Positions 6,868-16,089 of a stretch of 25,068 bases of DNA are shown here, in pieces. Every line of letters starts with the position of its first letter. Position 1 is the stretch's first letter. The notes beneath the pieces are model-generated. The model was not told the DNA's origin, ran no database searches, and was given only the letters and a program-made list of their open reading frames with translations. The translations under genes were made by a program, and so were the position numbers. This DNA is from Sulfidibacterium sp036244975 (GTDB taxonomy: Bacteria > Bacteroidota > Bacteroidia > Bacteroidales > F082), in contig BTTE01000044.1 in assembly GCA_036244975.1 (NCBI GenBank), positions 1 through 25,068 of the forward strand. The letters are read 5' to 3'.

Positions 6868-7941
6868 ATGATAAAGGAACGTTTGAAAGGAAGAACTGCT
6901 CCCCTTCGTGTGGGCGTTACTCACGGCGATTTTAACGGGATAAGTTACGAGGTAATGATTAAAGCGTTAATGGACAGCCGTTTGTACGAGTTATTTACAC
7001 CGGTTATTTACGGGCTGCCCCGTGTTGTAGGGTTCCATCGCAAGTATCTGCATCTTTCCGACTTTAATTATAATGTCATTTCTAATATTTCAAAAATTAC
7101 TGACAGAAAGCTAAACATTCGCAGCCTCAGCGATGAAGAGATAAAAATAGAATTCGGGAAGTCCATCGGCCTGGCAGGTGAATTTGCATTTGAAGCTTTG
7201 GAAACGGCTGTGAAAGACCTGAAAGATAAAAAAATCGATGTGCTCGTAACAGCACCCATCAACAAGGAAAATATTCATTCGGAAAAGTTTAATTTCCAAG
7301 GACATACCGAATATCTCACGCAACGTTTCGGCGCCGAAAATTCGCTTATGCTCATGGTATCCAATCCCCTGAAAATAGGCACGGTTACCAACCATATTCC
7401 CATCAGCGAAGTTGCCGGTGCTATCACCGAAGAGCTTATTCTCACCAAACTAATTATCTTGAACGACTCGTTGAAAAAGGATTTCCTCATCGAAAGACCA
7501 AAAATTGCTGTTTTGGGATTAAACCCCCATGCCGGCGACAACGGACTTGTCGGTAACGAAGATGAGTCGGTCATTCATGCCACTATCATCAAAGCCAAAA
7601 AACAGGGATTGCTGGTTTTCGGTCCGTTTCCTGCTGATGGATTTTTCGGCGCCGGTAACTACACGAAATACGATGCTGTTTTGGCCATGTATCACGACCA
7701 GGGACTGATTCCTTTTAAGTTGATGGCTTTGGATAACGGCGTAAACTATACAGCCGGTTTGCCCATTGTGCGTACTTCGCCCGACCATGGAACCGCTTAT
7801 GATATTGCCGGTAAAGACATTGCTTCTCCGGCTTCCATGCGTCAGGCTGTTTATCTGGCTCTCGATATTTATAAAAACCGGAAAAAATGGGAAACCATGC
7901 ATGCGAAGCCTTTGTTGGTACACCAACAGGAAAATGGTTGA
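6868..7941 (+). CDS. pdxA: 4-hydroxythreonine-4-phosphate dehydrogenase
   Basis: Oxidises 4-phosphohydroxy-L-threonine in the DXP-dependent branch of pyridoxal phosphate synthesis. The 357-residue length fits PdxA. The metal-binding histidines correspond to His146 in GHTEYL, His276 in YHDQGLIPFK and His307 in TSPDHGTAYDIAGK. The N-terminus LRVGVTHGDFNGISYEV is the Bacteroidota variant of the usual ITPGDPAGIGPE. The ATG at 6868 was chosen over an upstream in-frame TTG at 6760: the extra 36 residues do not resemble the family, and the -7 box is at 6843-6850. It is followed after 67 bases by murF-alr, probably co-transcribed; PLP is the cofactor of that gene's racemase half. Confidence 0.95.
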   Translation: MIKERLKGRTAPLRVGVTHGDFNGISYEVMIKALMDSRLYELFTPVIYGLPRVVGFHRKYLHLSDFNYNVISNISKITDRKLNIRSLSDEEIKIEFGKSIGLAGEFAFEALETAVKDLKDKKIDVLVTAPINKENIHSEKFNFQGHTEYLTQRFGAENSLMLMVSNPLKIGTVTNHIPISEVAGAITEELILTKLIILNDSLKKDFLIERPKIAVLGLNPHAGDNGLVGNEDESVIHATIIKAKKQGLLVFGPFPADGFFGAGNYTKYDAVLAMYHDQGLIPFKLMALDNGVNYTAGLPIVRTSPDHGTAYDIAGKDIASPASMRQAVYLALDIYKNRKKWETMHAKPLLVHQQENG

Positions 7942-8008
7942 GAACGGGAGGAAAAAATCCCCCTGCCTGCAGATTGGAAAATTTTTCCTGAAATGATTTA
8001 AAAAAAGT

Positions 8009-10501
8009 ATGTTACACAAACAATATTCCGGAAATGAGCTGGCTGAGGTGATGAAAGCAAAACTGCTTTCGCCTGATGCCGCCTCTGTAAAAGTTGAAGA
8101 TATTCTCATTGACAGCCGTCGGTTTATTCGTGCCGAAAAATGTCTGTTTTTTGCTCTTTCCGGAAAAAGAAACGATGGCCAAAAATATGTCAAAGGCCTC
8201 TATAAAAAAGGAATACGCTATTTTGTGGTATCGGATAAACACTTTTCTGCCTCCGGCATGGAAAAAGCTTCTTTTTTTCGGGTGCCGGATACCCTGAAAG
8301 CGCTGCAACAGCTGGCTGCCTTTCATCGCAGCCTCTTTGATATTCCGGTAGTGGGTATTACCGGTAGCAACGGGAAAACAATTGTGAAAGAGTGGCTTTT
8401 TCAGTTGATGAGTCCCGATAAAAAGATTGTGCGAAGCCCCAAGAGTTACAATTCTCAAATCGGGGTGCCGCTGTCGGTATGGCAAATGAACGGGCAACAT
8501 GAACTGGCGTTGTTTGAAGCAGGAATTTCCGAACCCGGCGAAATGGATAATCTGCAGATGGTCATCCAGCCGAAGTTGGGCATTTTTACTAATATCGGGG
8601 AAGCACATAGCGAGGGGTTTATCAGTAAAGCACAGAAAATAGGCGAAAAACTTAAGCTGTTTACCCGCGTGGATACGCTGATTTACAACAACGACCAAAA
8701 AGAGTTGCTGGAGGTGATTATCCGCACGGGGATTCTTGGAAATATCGGTACCTTTACGTGGGGAGCGGACGAAAACAGCGACCTGTGTATTCTCGACAAA
8801 CGTATAGAAACATCTTCTGCAAACATTCACGGCATATACAAAGATGAGGAAATCTCTATTGAGATTCCTTTTGCCGATGCTGCTTCGGTGGAGAACGCCA
8901 TTCACTGCTGGGCTGCCATGCTGAGCCTTGGCTATGACCAAAAAACTATTAGCGAGCGTATGACGACACTAACACCCATAGCTATGCGCCTCGAACAAAA
9001 AGAGGGAATTAACAATTGCACCATCATCAACGATGCGTATAATTCCGATTTTAATTCGCTGACGATTGCTTTGGACTTTATGAGTCAGCAAAACCAGCAT
9101 CGTGAGAAAGTGGTTGTTCTTTCGGATATTTTACAAAGCGGGCGTAGCGAAGTGGAATTGTATGCGGATGTGGCAGGCTTGTTGAAACAAAAAGGGGTAA
9201 CCCGGCTGATTGGTATCGGACCGGCTATTTCGCGACATACCGGCTTATTTGAAATGGAAAAAGATTTTTTTCCGGCCACCCGCGATTTTATCTCCGGCTT
9301 TTCAATGGCTTCTCTTCGCAACCAGACTGTCCTGCTAAAAGGCGCCCGGGTTTTTGAGTTTGAGCGCATCAACCGCCTTCTGCAACAAAAAGTACATGAA
9401 ACTGTTTTTGAGATTAACCTGAGTGCGCTGGTGGAAAACCTCAATTTTTTTCGCTCTAAGTTAGAACCCGAAACAAAAGTGATGGCTATGGTGAAAGCTT
9501 TTTCGTATGGCAGCGGAAGTTTCGAAATTGCTAATATTTTGCAGTTTCATCAAGTGGATTACCTCGCTGTTGCTTACGTGGATGAAGGAGTAGAGCTGCG
9601 CAATGCGGGTATCGAATTACCAATTATGGTGATGAATCCTGAGGAATATACTTTTGATTTGATGATTAAATATCAGCTTGAACCGGAGATTTTCAGCTTT
9701 CGTGCTTTAAAAATGCTTGAAAAAGCCATCAAAAGAAATGCCCTGCCGCAAAACAAGCCTGTAAAAGTTCATCTGAAGCTGGAAACTGGTATGCACCGGC
9801 TTGGGTTTCAGGAGGATGAGCTCGATGAGTTAATAACCCGTTTAAAATTAAATCCGCTAATTTATGTGCAGTCTGTATTCTCGCATCTCGTGGGCAGCGA
9901 CAAGCCTTCGCTGGACGATTTCACGCATACGCAGATTGCCCGGCTTAAGCAAATGGCACAAAAGTTAAAAGAGGGATTGGAACATCCTTTTATGATACAT
10001 ATGCTCAATTCGGCAGGAATCAGCCGTTTTCCTGAAGCACAGTTCGACATGGTACGCCTGGGCATTGGCCTGTATGGTATTTCTTCTCACAAAGAAACCG
10101 CCGAAAGTCTCCGGCATGTTACCAGCCTGCGTACGGAAATTACGCAAATCAAAGTGGTTAAAACCGGGGAATCGGTAGGCTACAACCGGAGCTTTGTTGC
10201 CGAAAGCGAGAGACTGATAGCTACCGTTTCGGTTGGCTATGCTGATGGCATGTTTCGTCTGCTCGGAAACGGGAATTTCTCTCTTTGGGTGAAAGAGAAA
10301 GCCGCTCCAATTGTGGGCGACATTTGCATGGATATGTGTATGATTGATGTAACCGGAATGAAGGTGAAAGAAGGCGATGCTGTGATTGTTTTCAATGCTG
10401 AACATCCGGTAACAGAGATGGCTTCCGCCGCTCAGACCATTCCTTATGAAGTGCTCAGCCGCATTTCGCGAAGGGTAAAACGGGTGTATTTTCATGAGTA
10501 G
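8009..10501 (+). CDS. murF-alr: Bifunctional UDP-MurNAc-tripeptide:D-Ala-D-Ala ligase / alanine racemase
   Basis: An 830-residue fusion known from Bacteroidota that couples synthesis of D-alanine with its use in peptidoglycan precursor assembly in the cytosol. Residues 1-460 are MurF: the ATP loop GITGSNGKT (116-124, Lys123), the ligase segment EAGISEPGEMD (170-180), NIGEAHSEGF and the C-terminal IINDAYNSDFNSL (339-351). Residues 465-830 are a fold-type III alanine racemase: PLP lysine Lys496 in MVKAFSYGS, HLKLETGMHRLGF (588-600), the catalytic Tyr744 in SVGYADG, and GDICMDMCMIDVTG (770-783). The P-loop has Ile where most MurF proteins have Thr (GKTIVKE), which I believe is usual for this fusion. 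Full length, with no sign of frame damage. Confidence 0.97.
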   Translation: MLHKQYSGNELAEVMKAKLLSPDAASVKVEDILIDSRRFIRAEKCLFFALSGKRNDGQKYVKGLYKKGIRYFVVSDKHFSASGMEKASFFRVPDTLKALQQLAAFHRSLFDIPVVGITGSNGKTIVKEWLFQLMSPDKKIVRSPKSYNSQIGVPLSVWQMNGQHELALFEAGISEPGEMDNLQMVIQPKLGIFTNIGEAHSEGFISKAQKIGEKLKLFTRVDTLIYNNDQKELLEVIIRTGILGNIGTFTWGADENSDLCILDKRIETSSANIHGIYKDEEISIEIPFADAASVENAIHCWAAMLSLGYDQKTISERMTTLTPIAMRLEQKEGINNCTIINDAYNSDFNSLTIALDFMSQQNQHREKVVVLSDILQSGRSEVELYADVAGLLKQKGVTRLIGIGPAISRHTGLFEMEKDFFPATRDFISGFSMASLRNQTVLLKGARVFEFERINRLLQQKVHETVFEINLSALVENLNFFRSKLEPETKVMAMVKAFSYGSGSFEIANILQFHQVDYLAVAYVDEGVELRNAGIELPIMVMNPEEYTFDLMIKYQLEPEIFSFRALKMLEKAIKRNALPQNKPVKVHLKLETGMHRLGFQEDELDELITRLKLNPLIYVQSVFSHLVGSDKPSLDDFTHTQIARLKQMAQKLKEGLEHPFMIHMLNSAGISRFPEAQFDMVRLGIGLYGISSHKETAESLRHVTSLRTEITQIKVVKTGESVGYNRSFVAESERLIATVSVGYADGMFRLLGNGNFSLWVKEKAAPIVGDICMDMCMIDVTGMKVKEGDAVIVFNAEHPVTEMASAAQTIPYEVLSRISRRVKRVYFHE

Positions 10502-10519
10502 CATTAAGTTGAGAACATA

Positions 10520-10666
10520 AATAATCAATACTCCGGTAAATTTTTGAAATTGACTATTACACGAAACATAACGTCCTGATATAAAATAAATTAACCATTT
10601 CGCGCCTCGTTAGTTAATAGGCTTGTTTTCAAGTTGTTAGAAAAACTTACCGGAGTATTGAATAAT
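10520..10666. repeat. MITE-like inverted-repeat element
   Basis: Terminal inverted repeats of 20 bases, CAATACTCCGGTAAATTTTT (10526-10545) and AAAAACTTACCGGAGTATTG (10641-10660), match at 19 of 20 positions and enclose 95 bases without an open frame. Both ends are followed by AATAAT (10520-10525 and 10661-10666), a possible target duplication, though low in complexity. It fills the gap between murF-alr and the next gene, whose ATG is 11 bases from the right arm. It could instead be a long-stem transcript structure. Confidence 0.5.
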
Positions 10667-10671
10667 AATAT

Positions 10672-12216
10672 ATGAATTTAAAAACCAAAGGTTATTATTT
10701 CCCGAAGTATTCCCTACTCATTCTGGCGGGTATTTTAGTGATTCTATTTTTTGTTTATGGCTTTGATACTATTTTGTTCATGCGACCGCAAGGTGTACAT
10801 CAATGGCGACAATGCGACAGCTTGTCTTTTACCCTGAATTTTTACCACAACGATGGCACTTTCTTTTCGCCGGTTATCCATTACCTTGGCCGGGATGGAG
10901 ATGGAAAAACAGTTTCTGATTTCCCGTTGCTTTATTATGGGATTGGAAAGCTTTGGCAGGTAACGGGATATCACGAATATATTTATCGTCTCATTGTTTT
11001 GCTCATAAGTTTTGCCGGGCTGGCTGCTCTTGTAAAAACAGTGGAAGGTATCCTAAAAGATAGTTTTATGGGTTTGTTTGTGGCACTTATTCTTTACAGT
11101 TCTACCATTTTTGTGTACTATTCCAATAATTTTTTGATGAATGTGCCCGCTTTTAGTTTTGCATTGATAGCCCTGTTCTTTTTTTATAAATACTATGATT
11201 CGGGAAAGAATAAGTTTCTGCTTATTTCTATGGCTTTCTTTTTATTGGGAGGTTTACTTAAAACGCCTGCCCTGATGAGTTTTGTGGCTATTTTGGGAAT
11301 TTTTGTGCTGGAGCGAATATTGCCTGTGAAATTTGGAAAGAACGGCAAACTGTTTCCTAAACCCAAAATCCAGATAATTCCTTTTCTTCTTGTTATCATT
11401 TTAATAATACTTTGGTACTGGTATGCAGCATCGTATAATTCAAAGCATAATTCCGGCATTTTCCTGATTGGTATTTTGCCTATATGGAAATTAGATATGG
11501 CGCATATCCTGGATATTATTCATTATGTAAGAGTCTTGTGGTTAAATAGTTATCATAGTAAGGTTATGCAGGTTATTGCTATTATTCTTTTCCTTGCGAT
11601 ACTGTTTTCTTATAAAAAAAGTCAAAAATTCTTGTGGTATTTTATGGTACTGCTCGGCATTGGGTTTTTGCTGTTCCTCATGCTGTTTTTTCAGGTGTTC
11701 AACCATCATGATTATTACCTGATTAACCAGCTTGTTTTTATGTTGAGCATATTTACCGCCTTTTTTTACCTTTTGAATCATTCTTTTCCTAAAGTGTTCC
11801 ATAGCCCCGTTTTCAGAATATTGCTCGTTCTGCTGCTGGCTTACAATGTGAAGGTTTGTGCCGGTAATATTCACGACAGGTATTATGTGGAGTGGTTAAA
11901 TCCATATAACAAAGAGGCAAAAGGGTTGAAAAACATTACCCCTTATTTGCGCTCGCTCGGTATCAAACGAACTGACCCCATGCTCGTGGAGGACGATCCA
12001 AGTTTTGATATTACGTTGTATTTTATGGATCAAAAGGGTTATACTACTTTTGGCGGACGGTTCAGGGACAGCCTTGAAATCAGACAAGCCATCGGTTCCG
12101 GTTTGAAATACCTAATGGTTACCGACAGCAGCTTTTTACGAAGGCCTTATTTACAGCCGTTTATAAAAGATCGTATCGGAAAATGGAACAAATTCTATAT
12201 CTTTAAATTGCATTGA
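10672..12216 (+). CDS. GT-C type integral membrane glycosyltransferase-like protein (ArnT/PMT-like)
   Basis: A 514-residue polytopic membrane protein with about ten hydrophobic segments, beginning at residues 14-36. The first extracytoplasmic loop contains GVHQWRQCDSLS (41-52) and then SDFPLLYYGIG (82-92). These resemble the HxWRQ and acidic-proline-tyrosine motifs of the GT-C fold (protein O-mannosyltransferase, ArnT and related), which use polyprenyl-phosphate sugars on the periplasmic side. The C-terminal 110 residues are soluble (DRYYVEWLNPYNKEAKGL onward). It is followed by a polyprenyl-phosphate sugar transferase-like gene and another GT-C protein, suggesting a small lipid-linked sugar transfer unit. 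Acceptor and donor cannot be read from the sequence. Confidence 0.7.
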   Translation: MNLKTKGYYFPKYSLLILAGILVILFFVYGFDTILFMRPQGVHQWRQCDSLSFTLNFYHNDGTFFSPVIHYLGRDGDGKTVSDFPLLYYGIGKLWQVTGYHEYIYRLIVLLISFAGLAALVKTVEGILKDSFMGLFVALILYSSTIFVYYSNNFLMNVPAFSFALIALFFFYKYYDSGKNKFLLISMAFFLLGGLLKTPALMSFVAILGIFVLERILPVKFGKNGKLFPKPKIQIIPFLLVIILIILWYWYAASYNSKHNSGIFLIGILPIWKLDMAHILDIIHYVRVLWLNSYHSKVMQVIAIILFLAILFSYKKSQKFLWYFMVLLGIGFLLFLMLFFQVFNHHDYYLINQLVFMLSIFTAFFYLLNHSFPKVFHSPVFRILLVLLLAYNVKVCAGNIHDRYYVEWLNPYNKEAKGLKNITPYLRSLGIKRTDPMLVEDDPSFDITLYFMDQKGYTTFGGRFRDSLEIRQAIGSGLKYLMVTDSSFLRRPYLQPFIKDRIGKWNKFYIFKLH

Positions 12217-12254
12217 GCAAAAGGGGGTATCGATCGTTAGTTTCGGCGAAATAT

Positions 12255-12262
12255 TATCTTTG
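12255..12262 (+). promoter_or_regulatory. -7 element before the family 2 glycosyltransferase
   Basis: TATCTTTG is a perfect TAnnTTTG match 15 bases before the ATG at 12278, giving a leader of only a few bases. No -33 TTTG at standard spacing is seen. Confidence 0.5.
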
Positions 12263-12277
12263 CCTAAAGCAAAACCT

Positions 12278-13012
12278 ATGGATGTGAAAATACTGTCCGT
12301 TATTATTCCTGCATACAACGAAGCTGATACCATTAAAATCATTCTGGGAAAAATAATTTCCGTTCAACTGATTCATAAAATACGGAAAGAGATTATTATT
12401 GTTGATGATGCTTCAAAAGATGCTACTGCCGAACAAGTGAATGTCTTTCTTGAACATCATCCCGGGGAAAACATTAAAATCGTCAGGCAGGATGTTAACC
12501 AGGGAAAAGGAGCGGCCCTGCATCGTGGCATTGCCGAAGCCACCGGTGATTTTATCGTTATACAGGATGCGGATACCGAATACAATCCGGCGGAATATAA
12601 TGTGTTGTTGCAGCCGATACTGGATGACTTTGCCGACGTAGTTTACGGTTCGCGTTTTATGGGTGGCGAGCCTCATCGTATTTTGTTTTTCTGGCATTCC
12701 ATCGGGAATAAATTTCTGACAGCCCTCTCCAATATGTTTACCAATTTGAATCTCACGGATATGGAAACAGGATACAAGCTGTTTCGTGCCAATATGCTCA
12801 AGACGTTGCTGCTGAAGGAGAATCGTTTTGGCTTTGAGCCTGAAGTAACGGCAAAAATTTCCAGGATCCCCAAAGTGCGGATCTATGAAGTGGGGATATC
12901 CTATTACGGGAGAACCTATAATGAAGGAAAAAAAATCCTCTGGCGCGATGGCTTCCACGCTATTTATTGTGTGTTGAAATATAATATCTTCGACAGGAGA
13001 GCCTTTAAATAG
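12278..13012 (+). CDS. Family 2 glycosyltransferase, DPM1/polyprenyl-phosphate sugar synthase-like
   Basis: A 244-residue cytosolic GT-A enzyme, likely forming a polyprenyl-phosphate hexose from a nucleotide sugar. The nucleotide-binding start SVIIPAYNEADTI, the IIIVDDASKD segment, QGKGAALHRGIAEATGD and the metal-binding DADTEYNP match the DPM1-like subfamily, as do VVYGSRF and the late LTDMETGYKLF. There are no C-terminal membrane helices, unlike the GtrB type. The ATG at 12278 is preferred over an in-frame TTG at 12260, which lies inside the -7 box. Flanking GT-C membrane proteins could use its lipid-linked product; that link is inference from order. Confidence 0.9.
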   Translation: MDVKILSVIIPAYNEADTIKIILGKIISVQLIHKIRKEIIIVDDASKDATAEQVNVFLEHHPGENIKIVRQDVNQGKGAALHRGIAEATGDFIVIQDADTEYNPAEYNVLLQPILDDFADVVYGSRFMGGEPHRILFFWHSIGNKFLTALSNMFTNLNLTDMETGYKLFRANMLKTLLLKENRFGFEPEVTAKISRIPKVRIYEVGISYYGRTYNEGKKILWRDGFHAIYCVLKYNIFDRRAFK

Positions 13013-13052
13013 CCTCGTATTTTTCCGGTCTGAAAAAATCATTACTGTAAAA

Positions 13053-14573
13053 ATGAAAAAATATTTTGTTACATTGAGTATAGCCCTTGTTCTGACAACG
13101 GTGATTTTTTCGGATTTTAATGTGAAAATCTGGAAAACTCCCGGACGGGTGATTCAGTGGGATGTTATAGACTACTACGGATACCTGCCTGCTGCTTTCA
13201 TTTATCATGATATTTCACTGAAATTTAAAGACCATTATACCGGAAAAAAACATTTTGTTTTTTGGGCTAAAAAAACTTCAACGGGAAGTTATGTTTTTAA
13301 AATGACTATGGGACTTTCCGTGATGTACGCTCCTTTCTTCTTTGTTGCCAATGCAGTAGCCGGACACCTGGGATACAATAACGGAGGCTATTCGGTACCT
13401 TATCGTTTTGCTATTGTTATGGCGGCCTTGTTTTATCTTGCTCTGGGGCTGGTGTTTCTAGCCAAAGTTTTACGTGTTTATTTTTCGGAAACCGTAACCG
13501 CACTCACAATTTTGTCTATCGGACTGGGGACTAACCTGCTTTGGTACAGCACTTTTGAACCGGGGATGTCGCATGTTTATACCTTTGCCCTCGTGTCAGT
13601 TTTCCTTTACCTGACGATTTTATGGCACCGACGCAGTACCATATTGCGAGCGGTTTTCCTCGGTTTGATTATCGGACTGCTCACACTGATTCGTCCGGTG
13701 AATATCCTGATTGCACTCTTTTTTGTTTTCTACGATGTTAAAAGCGGACGGGATTTCAAAAACAAATGTTTGCTTTATTGGAATAAATTCCCACACCTAA
13801 TTCTGATGGTAATATTTGGCTTTCTGGTACTTGTCCCCCAACTCCTGTATTGGAAAACCGTTACCGGAAACTGGCTCTATTATTCTTACGGTAAGGAAGG
13901 TTTCTTTTTTCTGCATCCGCAAATCATCGATGTGCTGTTTAGCTTTCGCAAAGGCTGGTTTGTTTATACGCCGGTCATGATCTTTGCCGTTGCCGGAATT
14001 TATTTTTTATTTAAAAAATACAGGCAGCTTTTTATCGCCGTATTTTTATTATTGCTTGTTTATCTTTATGTCGTTTCTTCGTGGTGGTGTTGGTGGTATG
14101 GCGGCAGCCTGGGCCAACGCGAATTGATTGATATTTATCCTGTTATGGCCTTCCCGCTGGCTGCAATAATGAGCTGGATTATTTCCCGGAAGGCTCGCCT
14201 GGCTTATCCGGCAGCCCTGTTGTTGTTAGCCTCTGTTTTGTTGGGTGCGTTTTATAATGTGCAGTATTATTACGGTTCCATCCATTGGGATTCCATGACG
14301 CGGCAGGCCTGGTTCAACTCCTTTGGAAGAGTTCATCCTTCGCCCCGCTTTTATAAACTCATAAAAACGCCTGATTATGGGAATGCCCTCTTAGGGCTGC
14401 CCGAAAAATCAATTAAGAAGACTAAAAAAGAATCCGTGGAGGTCATTATTCAGCAAATTAAAAAGGATAAAAAGTGGTATCAACTGGTGAAGGAAAAGGC
14501 GAAGAGAAGAAATATTCCGTTGGATTCAATGCTGATGCTGGATGCCAAATATAGCCTGGAGCATGATAAATAG
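13053..14573 (+). CDS. GT-C type integral membrane protein (glycosyltransferase-like)
   Basis: A 506-residue polytopic membrane protein. A signal-anchor-like first helix (4-20) is followed by VIQWDVIDYYGYLPAAFIY (33-51). Its paired acidic residues Asp37 and Asp40 and aromatic residues resemble the first-loop motif of GT-C enzymes. About ten more hydrophobic segments follow, including the tryptophan-rich VVSSWWCWWYGGSLGQRELIDIYP. The last 80 residues are charged and probably cytoplasmic (EKSIKKTKKESVEVIIQQIK onward). It lies 40 bases downstream of the family 2 glycosyltransferase, probably co-transcribed. The fold assignment is moderately sure; the substrate is unknown. Confidence 0.65.
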   Translation: MKKYFVTLSIALVLTTVIFSDFNVKIWKTPGRVIQWDVIDYYGYLPAAFIYHDISLKFKDHYTGKKHFVFWAKKTSTGSYVFKMTMGLSVMYAPFFFVANAVAGHLGYNNGGYSVPYRFAIVMAALFYLALGLVFLAKVLRVYFSETVTALTILSIGLGTNLLWYSTFEPGMSHVYTFALVSVFLYLTILWHRRSTILRAVFLGLIIGLLTLIRPVNILIALFFVFYDVKSGRDFKNKCLLYWNKFPHLILMVIFGFLVLVPQLLYWKTVTGNWLYYSYGKEGFFFLHPQIIDVLFSFRKGWFVYTPVMIFAVAGIYFLFKKYRQLFIAVFLLLLVYLYVVSSWWCWWYGGSLGQRELIDIYPVMAFPLAAIMSWIISRKARLAYPAALLLLASVLLGAFYNVQYYYGSIHWDSMTRQAWFNSFGRVHPSPRFYKLIKTPDYGNALLGLPEKSIKKTKKESVEVIIQQIKKDKKWYQLVKEKAKRRNIPLDSMLMLDAKYSLEHDK

Positions 14574-14642
14574 AGTTCCCGATTGTTTTGGGAAATTCTG
14601 GTTTGTAAAAGGAGAATATTAAGTCCTGAAAGCAATTTCTAT

Positions 14643-14650
14643 TACATTTG
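14643..14650 (+). promoter_or_regulatory. -7 element before the TlpA-like gene
   Basis: TACATTTG matches TAnnTTTG and ends 18 bases before the ATG at 14669. No -33 element is evident. Confidence 0.5.
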
Positions 14651-14668
14651 TATCCCAAAAATCAGAAT

Positions 14669-16072
14669 ATGAAACGCATTTGGATATTGATAGTTGTTTT
14701 GATGATAACCTCGACGGCAACAGCACAGGAAGGCTATAAGATTCAGGTAAAAATAAACGGGTCTCAGGATACCTCCCTTTTGTTAGCCTCTTACTACGGC
14801 AACAAAATCAGGCTCGTGGATACGACTTTCGCTAAAAAACCCGGTGATTTTGTTTTTGGAGGGGCAAAAGCCTTGCCGGGTGGGATTTACATGGTAGTAA
14901 GTCCGAAAAAGGTAAAACTGTTCGAGTTCCTTATAAACAAAAATCAGCATTTCAATCTTCAGACCGATACGGCGAATATTTCCATGCACTTGAAAGCACG
15001 GGGTTCCACCGAAAACACTATTTTTTTTAATTATTTACAGTATAGCGATAAGATTTACAAAGAGATTTTGGCATTGAGAAAAGAGCTGATACAAACCAAA
15101 AAGAATATCCCGGCTTACAAACATTTGCAGGAAAACATCGCCGCCTTAAGAAAAGAAAATGTAACCAAACGCACGAAACTGATCCGGTCTCATCCGGGTA
15201 CTTTTGTAGCTACGCTATTTGAAGCCATGGAGAAAGTCCGGCCGCCAAAAAAAGTCCATCCGGACGATTCGCTTTATGCATATCACTACATGCGACAACA
15301 TTTTTGGGATCATTTCGACCTGAGCGACCCGCGTTTGCTGCGAAGTCCCCTGTACGACCAAAAATTAAAGGCTTATTTTAAACAACTGGTTTTTTTTCAA
15401 CCCGATTCGGTTGACCGCGCTATCGATGATGTGATTGCCATGGCACGACCCTCGAAGGAGAGCGTCAGCTATCTCGTGTGGTATTTTACGGTAGAATACC
15501 AAAATCCGAAATACATGGGCTTTGATAAGGTCTTTGTGCACATGGTGGATCAATATTTTTCCAAAGAGCCGATCAAAAACACTACCGCTTCGGTAAAAAA
15601 GCTGCTGGAAAAGCGTGCAGCCGAAATCCGTCCGTTACTCATCGGAAATCGTGCTCCCGAACTGATTTTGCAGGATACCACCGGAAAATTTGTGTCGTTT
15701 TATGGCATTCGCAAGAAGTTTACACTACTGTTTTTCTGGGATTACAAATGCCATATTTGTAAGCGGCAGCTGGCCGAATTAGTTCCCATGTATCCGGAGT
15801 TGGTCAAAAAATATGATTTGGCTGTTTATACAATTAGCATAAATCCTGATGTGGATAACTGGAAGGCTGCCGTACGGAATCGCCATTTGCCATGGATAAA
15901 TGTAAATGGTACACGTAGTGCTAAAGGTGATTTCACCAAACTTTATGACATTCACAGTACGCCACAGCTCTTTTTGCTGGATAAAGATAAGCGCATCATC
16001 GCCAAGCAATTTTCTGTAAGTCAGTTAAAAATGATTCTGAATGATTATGCCGGGAGGCATCCGGGGAAATAA
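14669..16072 (+). CDS. Exported TlpA-like thioredoxin-fold protein with DUF4369/DUF5106-like N-terminus
   Basis: A 467-residue exported protein. The signal peptide is MKRIWILIVVLMITSTATAQ with likely cleavage after AQ. Residues about 22-115 resemble the DUF4369 beta domain (IKVKINGSQDTSLLLASYYG style) and 125-280 the helical DUF5106 region. Residues about 325-467 are a TlpA/AhpC-TSA thioredoxin domain with the redox pair in CHIC (Cys361, Cys364) and the cis-proline in STPQLFLLD. The role is probably thiol-disulfide exchange in the periplasm; the client is unknown. The cleavage site lacks a lipobox Cys, so it is probably not a lipoprotein. The ATG at 14669 gives an ideal signal peptide and is preferred over a TTG at 14648 inside the -7 box. 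It converges with the tRNA-Val genes. Confidence 0.88.
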   Translation: MKRIWILIVVLMITSTATAQEGYKIQVKINGSQDTSLLLASYYGNKIRLVDTTFAKKPGDFVFGGAKALPGGIYMVVSPKKVKLFEFLINKNQHFNLQTDTANISMHLKARGSTENTIFFNYLQYSDKIYKEILALRKELIQTKKNIPAYKHLQENIAALRKENVTKRTKLIRSHPGTFVATLFEAMEKVRPPKKVHPDDSLYAYHYMRQHFWDHFDLSDPRLLRSPLYDQKLKAYFKQLVFFQPDSVDRAIDDVIAMARPSKESVSYLVWYFTVEYQNPKYMGFDKVFVHMVDQYFSKEPIKNTTASVKKLLEKRAAEIRPLLIGNRAPELILQDTTGKFVSFYGIRKKFTLLFFWDYKCHICKRQLAELVPMYPELVKKYDLAVYTISINPDVDNWKAAVRNRHLPWINVNGTRSAKGDFTKLYDIHSTPQLFLLDKDKRIIAKQFSVSQLKMILNDYAGRHPGK

Positions 16073-16089
16073 TGTGTCCTGTTTTTTCT

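Noticed and set aside
14577..14598. Terminator hairpin TTCCC/GGGAA after the second GT-C gene
   Set aside because: Only five pairs and no T tract after the right arm.
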